Source: Anaerolineaceae bacterium
GTDB lineage: Bacteria > Chloroflexota > Anaerolineae > Anaerolineales > Anaerolineaceae
Assembly: GCA_003524305.1 (NCBI GenBank)
Contig: DQHW01000015.1
Location: 57,858 to 121,857 of the forward strand
DNA length: 64,000 nucleotides
Direction of reading: 5' to 3'
Made by a program: the position numbers and the translations under genes. Each line of letters starts with the position of its first letter. Position 1 is the first letter of the stretch. Of this stretch, positions 24,402-34,048 are shown in pieces. The notes beneath the pieces are model-generated. The model ran no database searches, was not told the DNA's origin, and saw nothing but the letters and a program-made list of their open reading frames with translations.

Positions 24402-27400
24402 ATGAAAATAATTAAAAAGGGAACTTCTGGATTGCCGTTTCACTTGCGGATAATTAAGCATAGCTTATATCTGCTTGTTTTAATGTTGGTTATTGCTGGT
24501 TTTAATATTTCTGGATGTTCGCAAAATCAAACGATTATTCCCGTTAGCGGATTAGCCACCCTAAAAGTGGTTATTGATAACAATTATCCTCCCTTCTCCT
24601 TTCTTGACGAGCAAGGAAAATTGCAAGGTATATTAATTGACCGTTGGAAATTATGGGAGCGAAAAACTGGCAACAAAGTTGATATCACAGGTATGGATTG
24701 GGCACTTGCTCAAGAACAAATGGAATTGGGCAACTTTGATGTCATTGACACAATATTCCGAACCGAATCGCGAGAACTAATTTATGCTTTCTCAGAACCT
24801 TATCAAGACATTGAAGTACCCATTTATTTTAATAATAATATTTCAGGGATTGTGGATGTCACATCCTTAAAAGGTTTTTCTGTAGCCGTCAAAGCGAATG
24901 ATGCGGCCATTGACTACTTGAATGAAAATGGAATCACAAACCTGGTTGAATATAACAGTTATGAAGCCATCATTAAAGCAGCGGCTAATAATCAGGTTAT
25001 GGTCTTTGTAATGGACAAACCACCAGCCGATTACTTTTTAGAAAAATACAAAATCAGAAGAAATTTTAACCAAACGCTTCCACTCTACACCGGTCAATTT
25101 CGACGTGCTGTGTTGGAAGGAAACACAGCCCTTTTGAATATTATTGATAAGGGTTTTTCAAGGATTTCAGAAGAAGAGTATTTAACCATAGATCGGAAAT
25201 GGTACGAAAGCACCGTTGACGCAAAATCATTTTTACAGGTAATTGAGATCATTGGCGGAATCAGCCTTGTTTTCTTCTTAATTCTAATTATATGGAACCG
25301 CAGCCTGCAATCGCAAGTTAAAAGAAAAACTGAGGTTGTACTTGAAAGTGAACAAAAATTTAGACAAATATTTGAAACATCTTCAATGGGCATGTCAATT
25401 ACTGACTCTGAAGGTCGCTACATTTCTGGAAACCCCGCCATTCTTGAAATGCTAGGTTACAAACAAGATGAATATTCTTTGTTAACGACGACCAACCTAA
25501 CCCATCCTGACGAAATTCAAAAGTTCGAAAATTTTCGACATGAATTGTGGAAGGAATCTATCGAATCTTTTACTTTCGAAAAACGAACCTTGCATAAAAA
25601 TGGTCATTATTTATGGGGGCGTGTGACTTCGTCTTTGGTTTCGGACGCCAATGGAAAACCGCAGTTCTCAATAGAAATGTTCGAAGATATTACCTCGCAA
25701 AAATATTCAGAAAAACTTAGAGAATCCATTTATCGCATTTCGCAGGCAACGATTTCATCTTCTAGCCTTGAAGACCTTTATACTTCGATCCATAAAATAG
25801 TCGGCGAAATTATGCCGGTGGAAAATTTTTATATTGCTTTGTATGACTCAACCACGAACCTGCTCCATTTTCCGTTTTTTAATGATCAATACGAAGCCGA
25901 GGCTGAACCCATTGTACCCGGCCATGGCCTGACTGATTATGTCATGCGCATGGGGCAAGCCTTACTTGCAAACAAAGATGAATTCGAGAAATTATTATCT
26001 GCCGGAGAAGTCGAACTCATTGGCGCAAAACCATTTTGTTGGCTTGGCGTACCTCTGATCGTTAATGATGTTGTGATCGGCGTAATGGCAAGCCAAAGTT
26101 ATTCAAAAGAAATTTCTTTCAGTCAAAAAGATGCTGAGTTCCTTGAATTTGTATCCAATCAGATTGCTCAAGCCATTGAGCTGAAACGTGCCGAAGAGGC
26201 AAGCCGGCAATCTGAATTACGTTACCGTTATTTATTTGAAGATTCTCCTGTTTCCATTTGGGAAGAAGATTTTTCAAATGTAAAGATATATCTTGAAAAA
26301 CAAAGAGAAAATGGTGTCAATGATTTTAAGAAATTCTTTGAAGACTACCCGGAAGAAATTGGCCACTGCGTATCACTAATTAAAGTGATGGATGTCAACA
26401 ACCAGGCATTAAAGTTAACCAAGGCAAACAGCAAAAGCGAATTATTTAAGAAAATGGATTGTATTCTTGATGAAAGCTTCGCGAGAGATTTCTTGCCTGA
26501 AATATTAAATATTGCAGAAGGTAAAACTGAGTTTGAATGGGAAGGGATTAATAATACCCTGGATGGCACGCCCATATTTGTTAACCTTCGTTGGACAGTG
26601 GTCGAGGGATTTGAAAAGACCTTATCTAAAGTCATCGTTTCCATGATCGATGTTTCAAAAAGCAAAAAAGCTGAAGCTGAACTGTTGGCAAGTGAAGAAC
26701 GTTATCGAAATCTGGTGGATAACCTGGGTGAAGGCATTGTGATCATTGATCAAAATACCAGGTTCCTTTTTGCTAACCATAGTGCCAATGCAATTTTCGG
26801 CTTTAACAAGGGAACCCTTGAAAAAACCAAACTCAATGATTTCATTAAGTCCGATTCACAAGATTTCATCAATCAACAAATTGGAACTCTAAAAGCCGGT
26901 GAATCTAACACCTTTGAATTGGAAATTGTAAGGCATGATGGAGAACATCGCTTTGTTCAAATCTTTGCCAGACCCCAATTTGATGCCGAACACATTTTCA
27001 CAGGAACCTTTGGCATTATTCATGATATTACTGAAAGAAAGAAATCTGAAGAAAAACGGGGAGCCCGTTCTCGCTTTGAAGAAATGTTAACCAATATTTC
27101 GACACGCTTTATTAATGTTGATAACGAAGATATTGATAATGAGATCATCTCCGTCTTGAAACATATTGGGCAATTTGAAAACGTTGATAGAACTTACGTT
27201 TTTAGAATTGATCCAAAAACCAAGACCATGAGCAATACACACGAATGGTGCCGAGAAGGGATCACACCAAAAATCTGTGATTTGCAAGAACTTCCCATTC
27301 ATAATTATCACTGGTTTATTGAACAAATCACCTGCGATCCATTGATTATCAGCCGGGTGAATGATTTGCCTGTATCAGCTTCAGTAGAGAAAAAAATCTT

Positions 27401-28115
27401 TCAACAATATGGCATCCAGTCTTTAGCGAACTTCCCAATGTGGGTTAACCTTGAACTGGTCGGATTCGTTGGGTTTGATACAGTCACAGAAGAACACACC
27501 TGGGATATGGAAAATATAGCCATGTTGCAGCAGTTTGCAAATATTATCAGTAACGCTATCGAAAGATCCCGGTTATTGAAGATTCTTGAAGATCGTGCCA
27601 TCCGTGATGAATTAACAGGAGTCTTAAACCGCCGTGGATTCCTTCAGATTGCCAATACTGAATTGATCAGAGGACGCAGGTACCATCATCCGGTTGGGAT
27701 GATCCTGTTGGACATGGACCATTTGAAAAGAATTAACGACACCTACGGACATGCCGCCGGTGATATCGCTTTGCTTGAAATTTCGAAATTCTGTATCAAG
27801 AATACCCGCGAAATTGATGTGATCGGAAGATGGGGCGGGGATGAATTTGTTATTTTACTGCCTGAGAGCGATGAAGAATCAACCATCCGGGCAGCCACCA
27901 GGCTTCAACAAAGCATTAGCGAGCAAACCATTCAGATACTCGGACAAGAAATTCAATTGTCAATCAGCGCTGGTGTAGCCCTTGCAGAAAAAGAGATCAC
28001 AACCATTGACGAGTTGTTCAAGAATGCTGACTCTGCCCTCTACCTGGCAAAAGAAGCTGGCCGCAATCGCATTAAAGCCTATCGCGCTTTTGATCACACC
28101 ACGCTAACTTTTTAA
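24402..28115 (+). CDS. Multi-sensor diguanylate cyclase (SBP_bac_3, PAS, GAF, GGDEF)
   Basis: The 1237-residue protein has an N-terminal export segment with a lipobox-like ISGC (about 39), a periplasmic amino-acid-binding-type domain (about 50-275), and one membrane helix (about 281-300). Cytoplasmic PAS (about 320-440), GAF (460-600), two PAS (620-890) and a second GAF (905-1060) follow, then GGDEF (1070-1230). The active site is WGGDEF (about 1144) and DMDHLKRINDTYGH is the magnesium/substrate part. REID lies 5 residues before GGDEF, matching the inhibitory I-site RxxD. It should make cyclic-di-GMP in response to an external ligand plus internal signals. No EAL domain is present. Confidence 0.88.
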   Translation: MKIIKKGTSGLPFHLRIIKHSLYLLVLMLVIAGFNISGCSQNQTIIPVSGLATLKVVIDNNYPPFSFLDEQGKLQGILIDRWKLWERKTGNKVDITGMDWALAQEQMELGNFDVIDTIFRTESRELIYAFSEPYQDIEVPIYFNNNISGIVDVTSLKGFSVAVKANDAAIDYLNENGITNLVEYNSYEAIIKAAANNQVMVFVMDKPPADYFLEKYKIRRNFNQTLPLYTGQFRRAVLEGNTALLNIIDKGFSRISEEEYLTIDRKWYESTVDAKSFLQVIEIIGGISLVFFLILIIWNRSLQSQVKRKTEVVLESEQKFRQIFETSSMGMSITDSEGRYISGNPAILEMLGYKQDEYSLLTTTNLTHPDEIQKFENFRHELWKESIESFTFEKRTLHKNGHYLWGRVTSSLVSDANGKPQFSIEMFEDITSQKYSEKLRESIYRISQATISSSSLEDLYTSIHKIVGEIMPVENFYIALYDSTTNLLHFPFFNDQYEAEAEPIVPGHGLTDYVMRMGQALLANKDEFEKLLSAGEVELIGAKPFCWLGVPLIVNDVVIGVMASQSYSKEISFSQKDAEFLEFVSNQIAQAIELKRAEEASRQSELRYRYLFEDSPVSIWEEDFSNVKIYLEKQRENGVNDFKKFFEDYPEEIGHCVSLIKVMDVNNQALKLTKANSKSELFKKMDCILDESFARDFLPEILNIAEGKTEFEWEGINNTLDGTPIFVNLRWTVVEGFEKTLSKVIVSMIDVSKSKKAEAELLASEERYRNLVDNLGEGIVIIDQNTRFLFANHSANAIFGFNKGTLEKTKLNDFIKSDSQDFINQQIGTLKAGESNTFELEIVRHDGEHRFVQIFARPQFDAEHIFTGTFGIIHDITERKKSEEKRGARSRFEEMLTNISTRFINVDNEDIDNEIISVLKHIGQFENVDRTYVFRIDPKTKTMSNTHEWCREGITPKICDLQELPIHNYHWFIEQITCDPLIISRVNDLPVSASVEKKIFQQYGIQSLANFPMWVNLELVGFVGFDTVTEEHTWDMENIAMLQQFANIISNAIERSRLLKILEDRAIRDELTGVLNRRGFLQIANTELIRGRRYHHPVGMILLDMDHLKRINDTYGHAAGDIALLEISKFCIKNTREIDVIGRWGGDEFVILLPESDEESTIRAATRLQQSISEQTIQILGQEIQLSISAGVALAEKEITTIDELFKNADSALYLAKEAGRNRIKAYRAFDHTTLTF

Positions 28116-28430
28116 TCTTGCTCTCGCAATCAGGACTATTACATTTATCCCCTTTTGTCTGACAACTGAAATAACTTTCTTGAATTGATAATTTATTCAT
28201 GCTATCATGACTTAAGCGGTATTGTTCAATAATCAGAACAGTTTAGACTATCTCAAACTTCATGTTTTCATGGAAACCAGAAATTAAGGAGGTCGGCTGA
28301 TAAAACCCGCAACAAATTTCCTAGATTCTCAATCGAATTGATTGACCGTTTCTTTTTTGCACAATTTAATTGATGGCAATTCATCCAGCCGCAAGACTGG
28401 AAACCCGCAAATTCAAAGACAGGACATACT
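28116..28430 (+). other. 315-bp intergenic region: promoter and leader of the molybdenum hydroxylase operon
   Basis: It contains a good promoter (28180-28208) and a leader of about 215 nt. The leader has a 12-codon ORF (ATG at 28262, MFSWKPEIKEVG, stop TGA 28298-28300), an AAGGAGG with no start codon after it (28287-28293), a small hairpin followed by T residues (28329-28358), and three copies of AAACCCGCAA counting one inside the gene. This could be an attenuator, but none of the parts is strong alone. Confidence 0.4.
28180..28208 (+). promoter_or_regulatory. Sigma70-type promoter of the molybdenum hydroxylase operon
   Basis: TTGAAT (28180-28185), 17-bp spacer, TATCAT (28203-28208). The predicted start near 28215 leaves a leader of about 215 nt. 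Confidence 0.6.
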
Positions 28431-29324
28431 ATGATTAATCCGCATCCAGGACTACCCGAATTACAGTATGTAAAACCCGCAACCCTGCAAGAAGCCAGCA
28501 AATTTCTTGCTGATCATGTGGGTGTTGCAAAACCCTATTCAGGAGGCACGGACAGTTTTGTTCGCCTTCGTGATGGGGTCTTAAAACTGGATTACCTTGT
28601 TGATATAAAAGGATTGGAAGGTACCAAAGAATTATCCTTTGATCTCAAAAAAGGTTTAACTATTGGTGCCGCTGTAACCATGAATCAGGTGGCTAGCCAC
28701 CCTGATGTGCTCAAACATTACCCCAACCTGGCTGAATCTGCCGTATCTGTAGCCAGTTATCAGTTGCGTAATCGCGCCACCATTATCGGTAACATCTGCA
28801 ATGCTTCACCTGCAGGAGATACTATCGGAACCTGCATGATCCTAGATGGCGTCCTCAAAGTGCATGGTGTGGATGGCGTTCGTGACATTCCCCTCAACAG
28901 CTTCTTCCTGGCGCCAGGCCGTACAGTATTGAAACCCGGTGACGTCGTGATTGCCATACAACTACCTCTTCCTCCCAAGGGACTGGTTGGTACTTATAAA
29001 AAACTTGGCCGCAACCGAATTGGAGACCTTTCCATTGTTGGTGTCGCAGTTTTAGGTTATCCAACCACAGACAGTGCTTCAGGTTACCGGTTCCGCATTG
29101 CGCTCGCCTCCGTTGCTCCAGTGCCGTTTGAATCGTTCAAGGCAGAAGGTGTTCTTTCAGGCAAAAAGATTACCGCCGAATTGATTGATGAGGCAGCCGT
29201 GGCCACCATGGATTCTGTGACCCCCATTGATGATGTGCGCGGATCAGCTCGATATCGTAAACAAATGGTTAAGAACCTGACTCGTGAAGCGCTCACAGAA
29301 GTCTGGACGAAACTCAGCAAATAA
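28431..29324 (+). CDS. Molybdenum hydroxylase FAD-binding subunit (CoxM/XdhB-like)
   Basis: The 297-residue protein has the FAD-binding pattern of the xanthine dehydrogenase family medium subunit: KPYSGGTDSFVRLRDG near residue 35, then the flavin motifs ASYQLRNRATIIGNICNASPAGDT (about 104-127) and RNRIGDLSIVGVAV. It carries electrons from the iron-sulfur subunit to the final acceptor. The length (about 290) fits the subunit without the extra [4Fe-4S] insert of 4-hydroxybenzoyl-CoA reductase. It is the first gene of the operon, with the small subunit 10-40 bp downstream. The substrate is determined by the large subunit and is not known. Confidence 0.9.
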   Translation: MINPHPGLPELQYVKPATLQEASKFLADHVGVAKPYSGGTDSFVRLRDGVLKLDYLVDIKGLEGTKELSFDLKKGLTIGAAVTMNQVASHPDVLKHYPNLAESAVSVASYQLRNRATIIGNICNASPAGDTIGTCMILDGVLKVHGVDGVRDIPLNSFFLAPGRTVLKPGDVVIAIQLPLPPKGLVGTYKKLGRNRIGDLSIVGVAVLGYPTTDSASGYRFRIALASVAPVPFESFKAEGVLSGKKITAELIDEAAVATMDSVTPIDDVRGSARYRKQMVKNLTREALTEVWTKLSK

Positions 29325-29360
29325 CCTATTAGGTTGTTTGATCCTGTTCAGGAGGTAATT

Positions 29361-29822
29361 ATGACTTTGAAAACCATCACCCTCACCGTCAATGACATGG
29401 TTGAAACGGTGGATGTTCCCCAAAATATGACCCTGCTCCAGATGATCCGCGAAAAGCTGTCACTTACTGGCACCAAAAACGGTTGTTCAGCCGGCGAATG
29501 CGGAGCTTGTACAGTTTTGATGAATGGTGAACCCGTAAACAGTTGCATGGTTCTTGCTGCTGAATGTGAAGGCGCCAACATCACCACTGTCGAAGGATTA
29601 GCCAAGGCAGGCAAGTTGTCTACATTACAAGATACCATCATTCAAGCCGGTGGTGTTCAGTGTGGATTCTGCACTCCAGGCATGTTGATTTCAGCTACCG
29701 CCTTGCTCAAACGAAACCCCAATCCTACAGACACTGAGATCAGATCGGCTATCGTTGGCAACCTGTGCCGCTGCACCGGTTATGTGCGCATCGTGGATGC
29801 CATCAAGATGGCGGCCAAATAG
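29361..29822 (+). CDS. Molybdenum hydroxylase [2Fe-2S] subunit (CoxS/XdhC-like)
   Basis: The 153-residue protein has two iron-sulfur domains. The plant-ferredoxin-like cluster is NGCSAGECGACTVLMNGEPVNSC and the second is CGFCTPGM ... GNLCRCTGY. All eight cysteines of the CoxS family are present. It passes electrons from the molybdenum site to FAD. The ATG at 29361 is preceded by AGGAGGT at 5-6 nt; an in-frame upstream ATG at 29334 lacks a site. It lies between the FAD and molybdopterin subunit genes, the usual M-S-L order. Confidence 0.94.
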   Translation: MTLKTITLTVNDMVETVDVPQNMTLLQMIREKLSLTGTKNGCSAGECGACTVLMNGEPVNSCMVLAAECEGANITTVEGLAKAGKLSTLQDTIIQAGGVQCGFCTPGMLISATALLKRNPNPTDTEIRSAIVGNLCRCTGYVRIVDAIKMAAK

Positions 29823-29873
29823 GTCCCAAGTCGATCAGATTCAGGATAGGCGAAATCATCCAAGGAGCCAAAT

Positions 29874-32231
29874 ATGGCAAACGCAAAATCAAAAGAACAA
29901 GTGATTAACCCCATCGGCGCAAGTTTTACGCGTAACGATGTTTACGAAAAAGTAACAGGCACCGCGGTTTATACAGATGATTTTCAATTTGGAAACAAGC
30001 TGCTCTATGCACGCGCCAAACGAAGTCCATACCCGCATGCCTTGATCAAGAAGATTGACACCAGCAAAGCTGAAGCATTGCCAGGTGTTAAAGTGGTTGT
30101 TACCGGCAAAGACTTCCCCAACAGAATCGGTCTTTATCTGCAAGATAAAACCATCTTCGCAACCGATCGTGTGCGTTTTATCGGTGAACCGGTTGCAGCA
30201 GTCGCCGCAATCAGCGAAGAAGTTGCCATGGCAGCAGTGGACCTCATCGAAGTTGAATATGAAGAACTCGAAGCAGTATTCGATGCAGAATTCGGTGCAT
30301 CAGACAAAGCCCCTTTAATTCACCCTGACCTTGATAAATATATTTGCCCCAACTTTATCTTCCCCAAAGCACACACCAATATTGCCAACCATTTCAAGAT
30401 CCGCAAAGGCGACGTGGCTTCAGCGTGGAGCAAATGCGAGTATGTTGTGGAACGCTCATTCAAGATTCCGCATATTCAACACGTGCCAATCGAAACGCAC
30501 ATTGCCATCGCCCAAATGGACGAAAAAGGCAAAGTGACCGTGTGGGCTTCATCACAATCACCTTTTGCCCAACGCAACCTGATTGCACATGCGCTGCATA
30601 TCTCACAGAGCGACCTGCGCGTGATTGCTCCATTGGTGGGCGGCGGTTTTGGTTCTAAAGCCGGTGTCACCATGGAAGCCATCCCCGTGGCACTTGCCAC
30701 CAAATGCAAAGGTTGGCCGGTAAAATTCCTACTCACCCGTGAAGAAGAGTTTTATACCAACTTCGTGCGTCAGGGCCTCACCATCCATGTAAAAGTCGGC
30801 TGTGATAAAGAAGGCAACCTGCTGGCTCTAAAGAACATGATGTACTGGGATGGCGGCGCTTCAACTGAATACGGGACCAACGTGACCCGCGCCGGCGGCT
30901 ATTCAAGCTCCGGCCCCTATGATATTCCGAACGTTGAAACTGACAGCATCTGTGTGTATACCAACCACCCCATCGGCGGCGCTTACCGCGGATTTGGTAT
31001 GTCCGAACTGCACACTGGTCTGGATCAAGCTATCGATGAACTGGCTGAAAAAGCCGCTATTGAAAAGGTAGCCTTCCTCAAGAAGAACGGCGTCACCGAA
31101 GGCGATGTTCTGGTCACCGGCATGATTATGCACAAGAACGGCATCCAGGAATGCATCGACAACGTCGCAAAATCATTAAAGATGAATGAAAAAGAAAAAC
31201 CCTCTTCACCCGACCGCCTGCGCGGAAAAGGTATCGCCATTATGTGGAAAGCCCCCGCCATGCCCCCCAATCCTGGTTCAAGCGCCTGGGTTGAAATGTC
31301 AGAAGATGGCAACGTAACCGTAGGTCTTGGTGGACAGGAAATCGGTCAGGGCACCTTCACAGTCATGGCTCAGATGGCCGCCGCAGCCCTGGGTGTGCCT
31401 TATGAAAAGGTGCGCATTGCCGGTCCCGTGGATACCCAATACAGCCCCTACGAATGGCAGACGGTTGCCAGCCGCCTCACCTGGAGCATGGGCAACGCTG
31501 TGGTTCTGGCCGCTAAAGACGCCAGACGGCAGATTCTTGAAACCGTGGCCGAAGCCTGGAAAGAAAGCACTGAAGACCTCGACATCATCAACGGTGTGGT
31601 TGTCTCTTATAAGAGCGAACGAGAAACCTCACTTGAAAATATCGTTATCTACGGTATGCCCAAAGAAAACAACGAAGGCTGGACGGGCGGTCCGATCGTT
31701 GGACGCGGTTCATTCATGCCCAAGTATGTCACCAACCTCGATGCAGAAACCGGTCAGGGCCCTCGCGCAGTAGTGCATTACACCGTTGGCTGCGAAGGTC
31801 TCGATATCGAAATCGACAAGAACACCGGTACGATTTATGTGCTCAAAGGTGCAGCTTCATTCGATGTTGGTAAGGCCATCAACCCTGCGCTGGTTAAAGC
31901 ACAGGTTGAAGGCGGATTTGCCCAAGGGTTAAGCTCAGCCATGTTTGAAGAGATCAAGCTGGTTAAAGGTGTGATGACCAACCCAAGTTTTGTAGATTAC
32001 CGCATCGCCACTGCTCCCGATATGGATTTCCCGCTGGATACCCCCTTCGTGGAAGTACCGCAGGATGACGGTCCGTGGGGTGCACGCGGTGTCGGTGAAC
32101 ACCCCATGGTGCCTACCATCGCTGCACTTGGAAACGCCATCTATGATGCCACAGGCATCCGCCTGACGAACCCGCCCTATTCGGCCGAAAAAATATACCT
32201 GGCCATGTTGGATAAGGGTTTAGTCAAGTAA
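29874..32231 (+). CDS. Molybdopterin-binding large subunit of a xanthine dehydrogenase family hydroxylase
   Basis: The 785-residue protein opens with GASFTRNDVYEKVTGTAVYTDDF (aldehyde oxidase N-terminal domain). It has the molybdopterin motifs GGGFGSKAG and GAYRGFGMSELH, then GLGGQEIGQGTFTVMAQMAAA, and the active-site Glu in GARGVGEHPMVPTIAAL near the C-terminus. The loop has AYRGFG and not the AYRCSFR of true CO dehydrogenase, so it hydroxylates an organic substrate using water. The start has AAGGAG 6 nt upstream. A strong terminator follows. The linked Na+ decarboxylase and cyclase-family hydrolase suggest breakdown of an N-heterocyclic or aromatic acid. Confidence 0.92.
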   Translation: MANAKSKEQVINPIGASFTRNDVYEKVTGTAVYTDDFQFGNKLLYARAKRSPYPHALIKKIDTSKAEALPGVKVVVTGKDFPNRIGLYLQDKTIFATDRVRFIGEPVAAVAAISEEVAMAAVDLIEVEYEELEAVFDAEFGASDKAPLIHPDLDKYICPNFIFPKAHTNIANHFKIRKGDVASAWSKCEYVVERSFKIPHIQHVPIETHIAIAQMDEKGKVTVWASSQSPFAQRNLIAHALHISQSDLRVIAPLVGGGFGSKAGVTMEAIPVALATKCKGWPVKFLLTREEEFYTNFVRQGLTIHVKVGCDKEGNLLALKNMMYWDGGASTEYGTNVTRAGGYSSSGPYDIPNVETDSICVYTNHPIGGAYRGFGMSELHTGLDQAIDELAEKAAIEKVAFLKKNGVTEGDVLVTGMIMHKNGIQECIDNVAKSLKMNEKEKPSSPDRLRGKGIAIMWKAPAMPPNPGSSAWVEMSEDGNVTVGLGGQEIGQGTFTVMAQMAAAALGVPYEKVRIAGPVDTQYSPYEWQTVASRLTWSMGNAVVLAAKDARRQILETVAEAWKESTEDLDIINGVVVSYKSERETSLENIVIYGMPKENNEGWTGGPIVGRGSFMPKYVTNLDAETGQGPRAVVHYTVGCEGLDIEIDKNTGTIYVLKGAASFDVGKAINPALVKAQVEGGFAQGLSSAMFEEIKLVKGVMTNPSFVDYRIATAPDMDFPLDTPFVEVPQDDGPWGARGVGEHPMVPTIAALGNAIYDATGIRLTNPPYSAEKIYLAMLDKGLVK

Positions 32232-32242
32232 AGTGAATCTTA

Positions 32243-32274
32243 AACCGTGCCGGAACCATCCGGCACGGTTTTTT
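32243..32274 (+). terminator. Intrinsic terminator after the molybdenum hydroxylase operon
   Basis: Arms AACCGTGCCGG (32243-32253) and CCGGCACGGTT (32260-32270), then TTTT. It separates the hydroxylase genes from the decarboxylase genes. Confidence 0.92.
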
Positions 32275-32443
32275 CATTGTTCCAACGATGATAAAAATTA
32301 GTAATTACTGATTAATCAAAAAATCAGTTAATCTACATGACAATCAACCATCGATGATGCTATATGTATCACTTGAAATGTCAGACATCCAATCGTACAC
32401 TACTAATCAGAACAAGCATGAATTAAAATCCACGGAGGTAGTA

Positions 32444-34021
32444 ATGGCTCAAAACAAACCTGAATCAGAGGGTGGGCACGAAGTTTTTAACACCAAGCTA
32501 AAAGGTCTTCGTAACCAATCAAAATTAGGTGGAGGGGAAAAAAGGATCGAAGCGCAGCACGGCAAAGGCAAAATGACAGCCCGCGAACGCATTGATGCCC
32601 TGATGGATGAAGGCAGTTTTCAAGAGATCAATGGATTAATGACCAGCCGCCATACTGATTTTGGCCTGGACAAAGAAAAATTTCCTGGTGACGGCATTGT
32701 GGCAGGTTTCGGCAAGATCAACGGCCGACGTGTCTGTGTTTATGCCCAAGATTTCACCATCATGGGTGGTTCTTTCGGCGAAGTAGCCGGACAAAAAGTC
32801 TGCCGCATCATGGATCTTGCCATGGATGCCGGAGTGCCGGTCATCGGCCTCAATGACGGCGGTGGTGCCCGCATTCAAGAAGGCATTTTCAGCCTTTACG
32901 CTTATGGTGAAGTCTTCTATCGCAATACCTTGGCTTCAGGCGTTGTCCCCCAAATTTCTGTTATTTTAGGACCCTGCGCCGGTGGGGCTGTTTACTCTCC
33001 TGCTTTAACCGACTTCATTGTGATGACTAAAGGTATCAGCAACATGTTCATCACCGGCCCTGAAGTCATCAAGACTGTTACTCACGAAGAAGTTGATACT
33101 GAAACGCTTGGCGGCGCCATGGCTCATGCAGCCACCAGCGGTGTTGCCCATTTTGCTGTAGAAAATGAAAAAGAAGCTTTACAGACCGTCCGTGACTTAT
33201 TAGATTATCTTCCCGCAAACAACAAAGAATCAGCTCCCATGGCCGAAATTACCGACGATCCCTGGCGCATGGATAAAGAATTGGATTCCCTGGTACCTTC
33301 CAATCCATCTGAAGGTTATGACATGAAGGATATCATCACCCGGGTCTGCGACCAGGGTTCCTTCATGGAAATTATGAGTAATTTTGCACAAAACAGCATC
33401 ATCGGTTTTGCCCGTCTTCACGGTCAATCAGTGGGTATCGTGGCGCAACAACCGCTCTTCATGGCCGGCGCCATTGATATTGATGCCGCTGACAAAATGG
33501 CGCGCTTTGTGCGTTTCTGCGATGCGTTCAATGTACCCATTGTGACCTTCTCTGATTCACCCGGTTTCTTGCCCGGCGTTTCACAAGAGCATAACGGTAT
33601 TATCCGCCACGGCGCCAAGATCGTTTACGCTTTCTCCGAAGCTTCAGTTCCAAAACTCACCGTGGTTACCCGCAAGGGATATGGCGGCGCTTATATTGTT
33701 ATGAGCAGCAAACACATCCATTCTGATATGGTGTTCGCCTGGCCGGGTGCTGAAATCGCCGTAATGGGTGCTGAAGGTGCTGTCGCAATTCTTTACCGTA
33801 AAGAAATTGCCGAAAAAGCTGACCCCGTAGAAGCCCGCAAACAACTTGTCGCAGAATTCCGCGAAAAATTCTCCAATCCATACATTGCAGCCGGTGCCGG
33901 TTTTGTCGATGATGTGATCTTCCCTCACGAAACCCGTCCGCGCCTGATAGCAGCCTTGGAACTTCTACGAGACAAACAAACCCAGATGCCAGCCAAGAAA
34001 CATGGCTGCATGCCCCTCTAG
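32444..34021 (+). CDS. Carboxyltransferase (alpha) subunit of Na+-translocating acyl-CoA decarboxylase, MmdA/PccB-like
   Basis: With the ATG at 32444 (GGAGGTAGTA just upstream) the protein has 525 residues, the usual length for MmdA/PccB. Motifs include GKMTARERIDALMDEGSF, the N-terminal oxyanion region DGGGARIQEG, GPCAGGAVYSPALTDFIVM, then the C-terminal SPGFLPG and GGAYIVMSSKHIHSDM. Such subunits remove CO2 from an acyl-CoA and hand it to biotin. The following OadG-like, biotin-carrier and OadB-like genes show that this one belongs to a sodium pump and not to a carboxylase; no biotin carboxylase gene is present. Methylmalonyl-CoA is the closest known substrate, but a related acyl-CoA is possible. 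Confidence 0.88.
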   Translation: MAQNKPESEGGHEVFNTKLKGLRNQSKLGGGEKRIEAQHGKGKMTARERIDALMDEGSFQEINGLMTSRHTDFGLDKEKFPGDGIVAGFGKINGRRVCVYAQDFTIMGGSFGEVAGQKVCRIMDLAMDAGVPVIGLNDGGGARIQEGIFSLYAYGEVFYRNTLASGVVPQISVILGPCAGGAVYSPALTDFIVMTKGISNMFITGPEVIKTVTHEEVDTETLGGAMAHAATSGVAHFAVENEKEALQTVRDLLDYLPANNKESAPMAEITDDPWRMDKELDSLVPSNPSEGYDMKDIITRVCDQGSFMEIMSNFAQNSIIGFARLHGQSVGIVAQQPLFMAGAIDIDAADKMARFVRFCDAFNVPIVTFSDSPGFLPGVSQEHNGIIRHGAKIVYAFSEASVPKLTVVTRKGYGGAYIVMSSKHIHSDMVFAWPGAEIAVMGAEGAVAILYRKEIAEKADPVEARKQLVAEFREKFSNPYIAAGAGFVDDVIFPHETRPRLIAALELLRDKQTQMPAKKHGCMPL

Positions 34022-34048
34022 ACCTGATCCTAATAGGAGAAATTGCAA

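Noticed and set aside
28431..29324. 4-hydroxybenzoyl-CoA reductase FAD subunit
   Set aside because: It is too short to hold the extra [4Fe-4S] insert of that subunit.
29361..32231. CO dehydrogenase genes coxSL
   Set aside because: The active-site loop is AYRGFG, not the AYRCSFR of CO dehydrogenase, so it is a general molybdenum hydroxylase.
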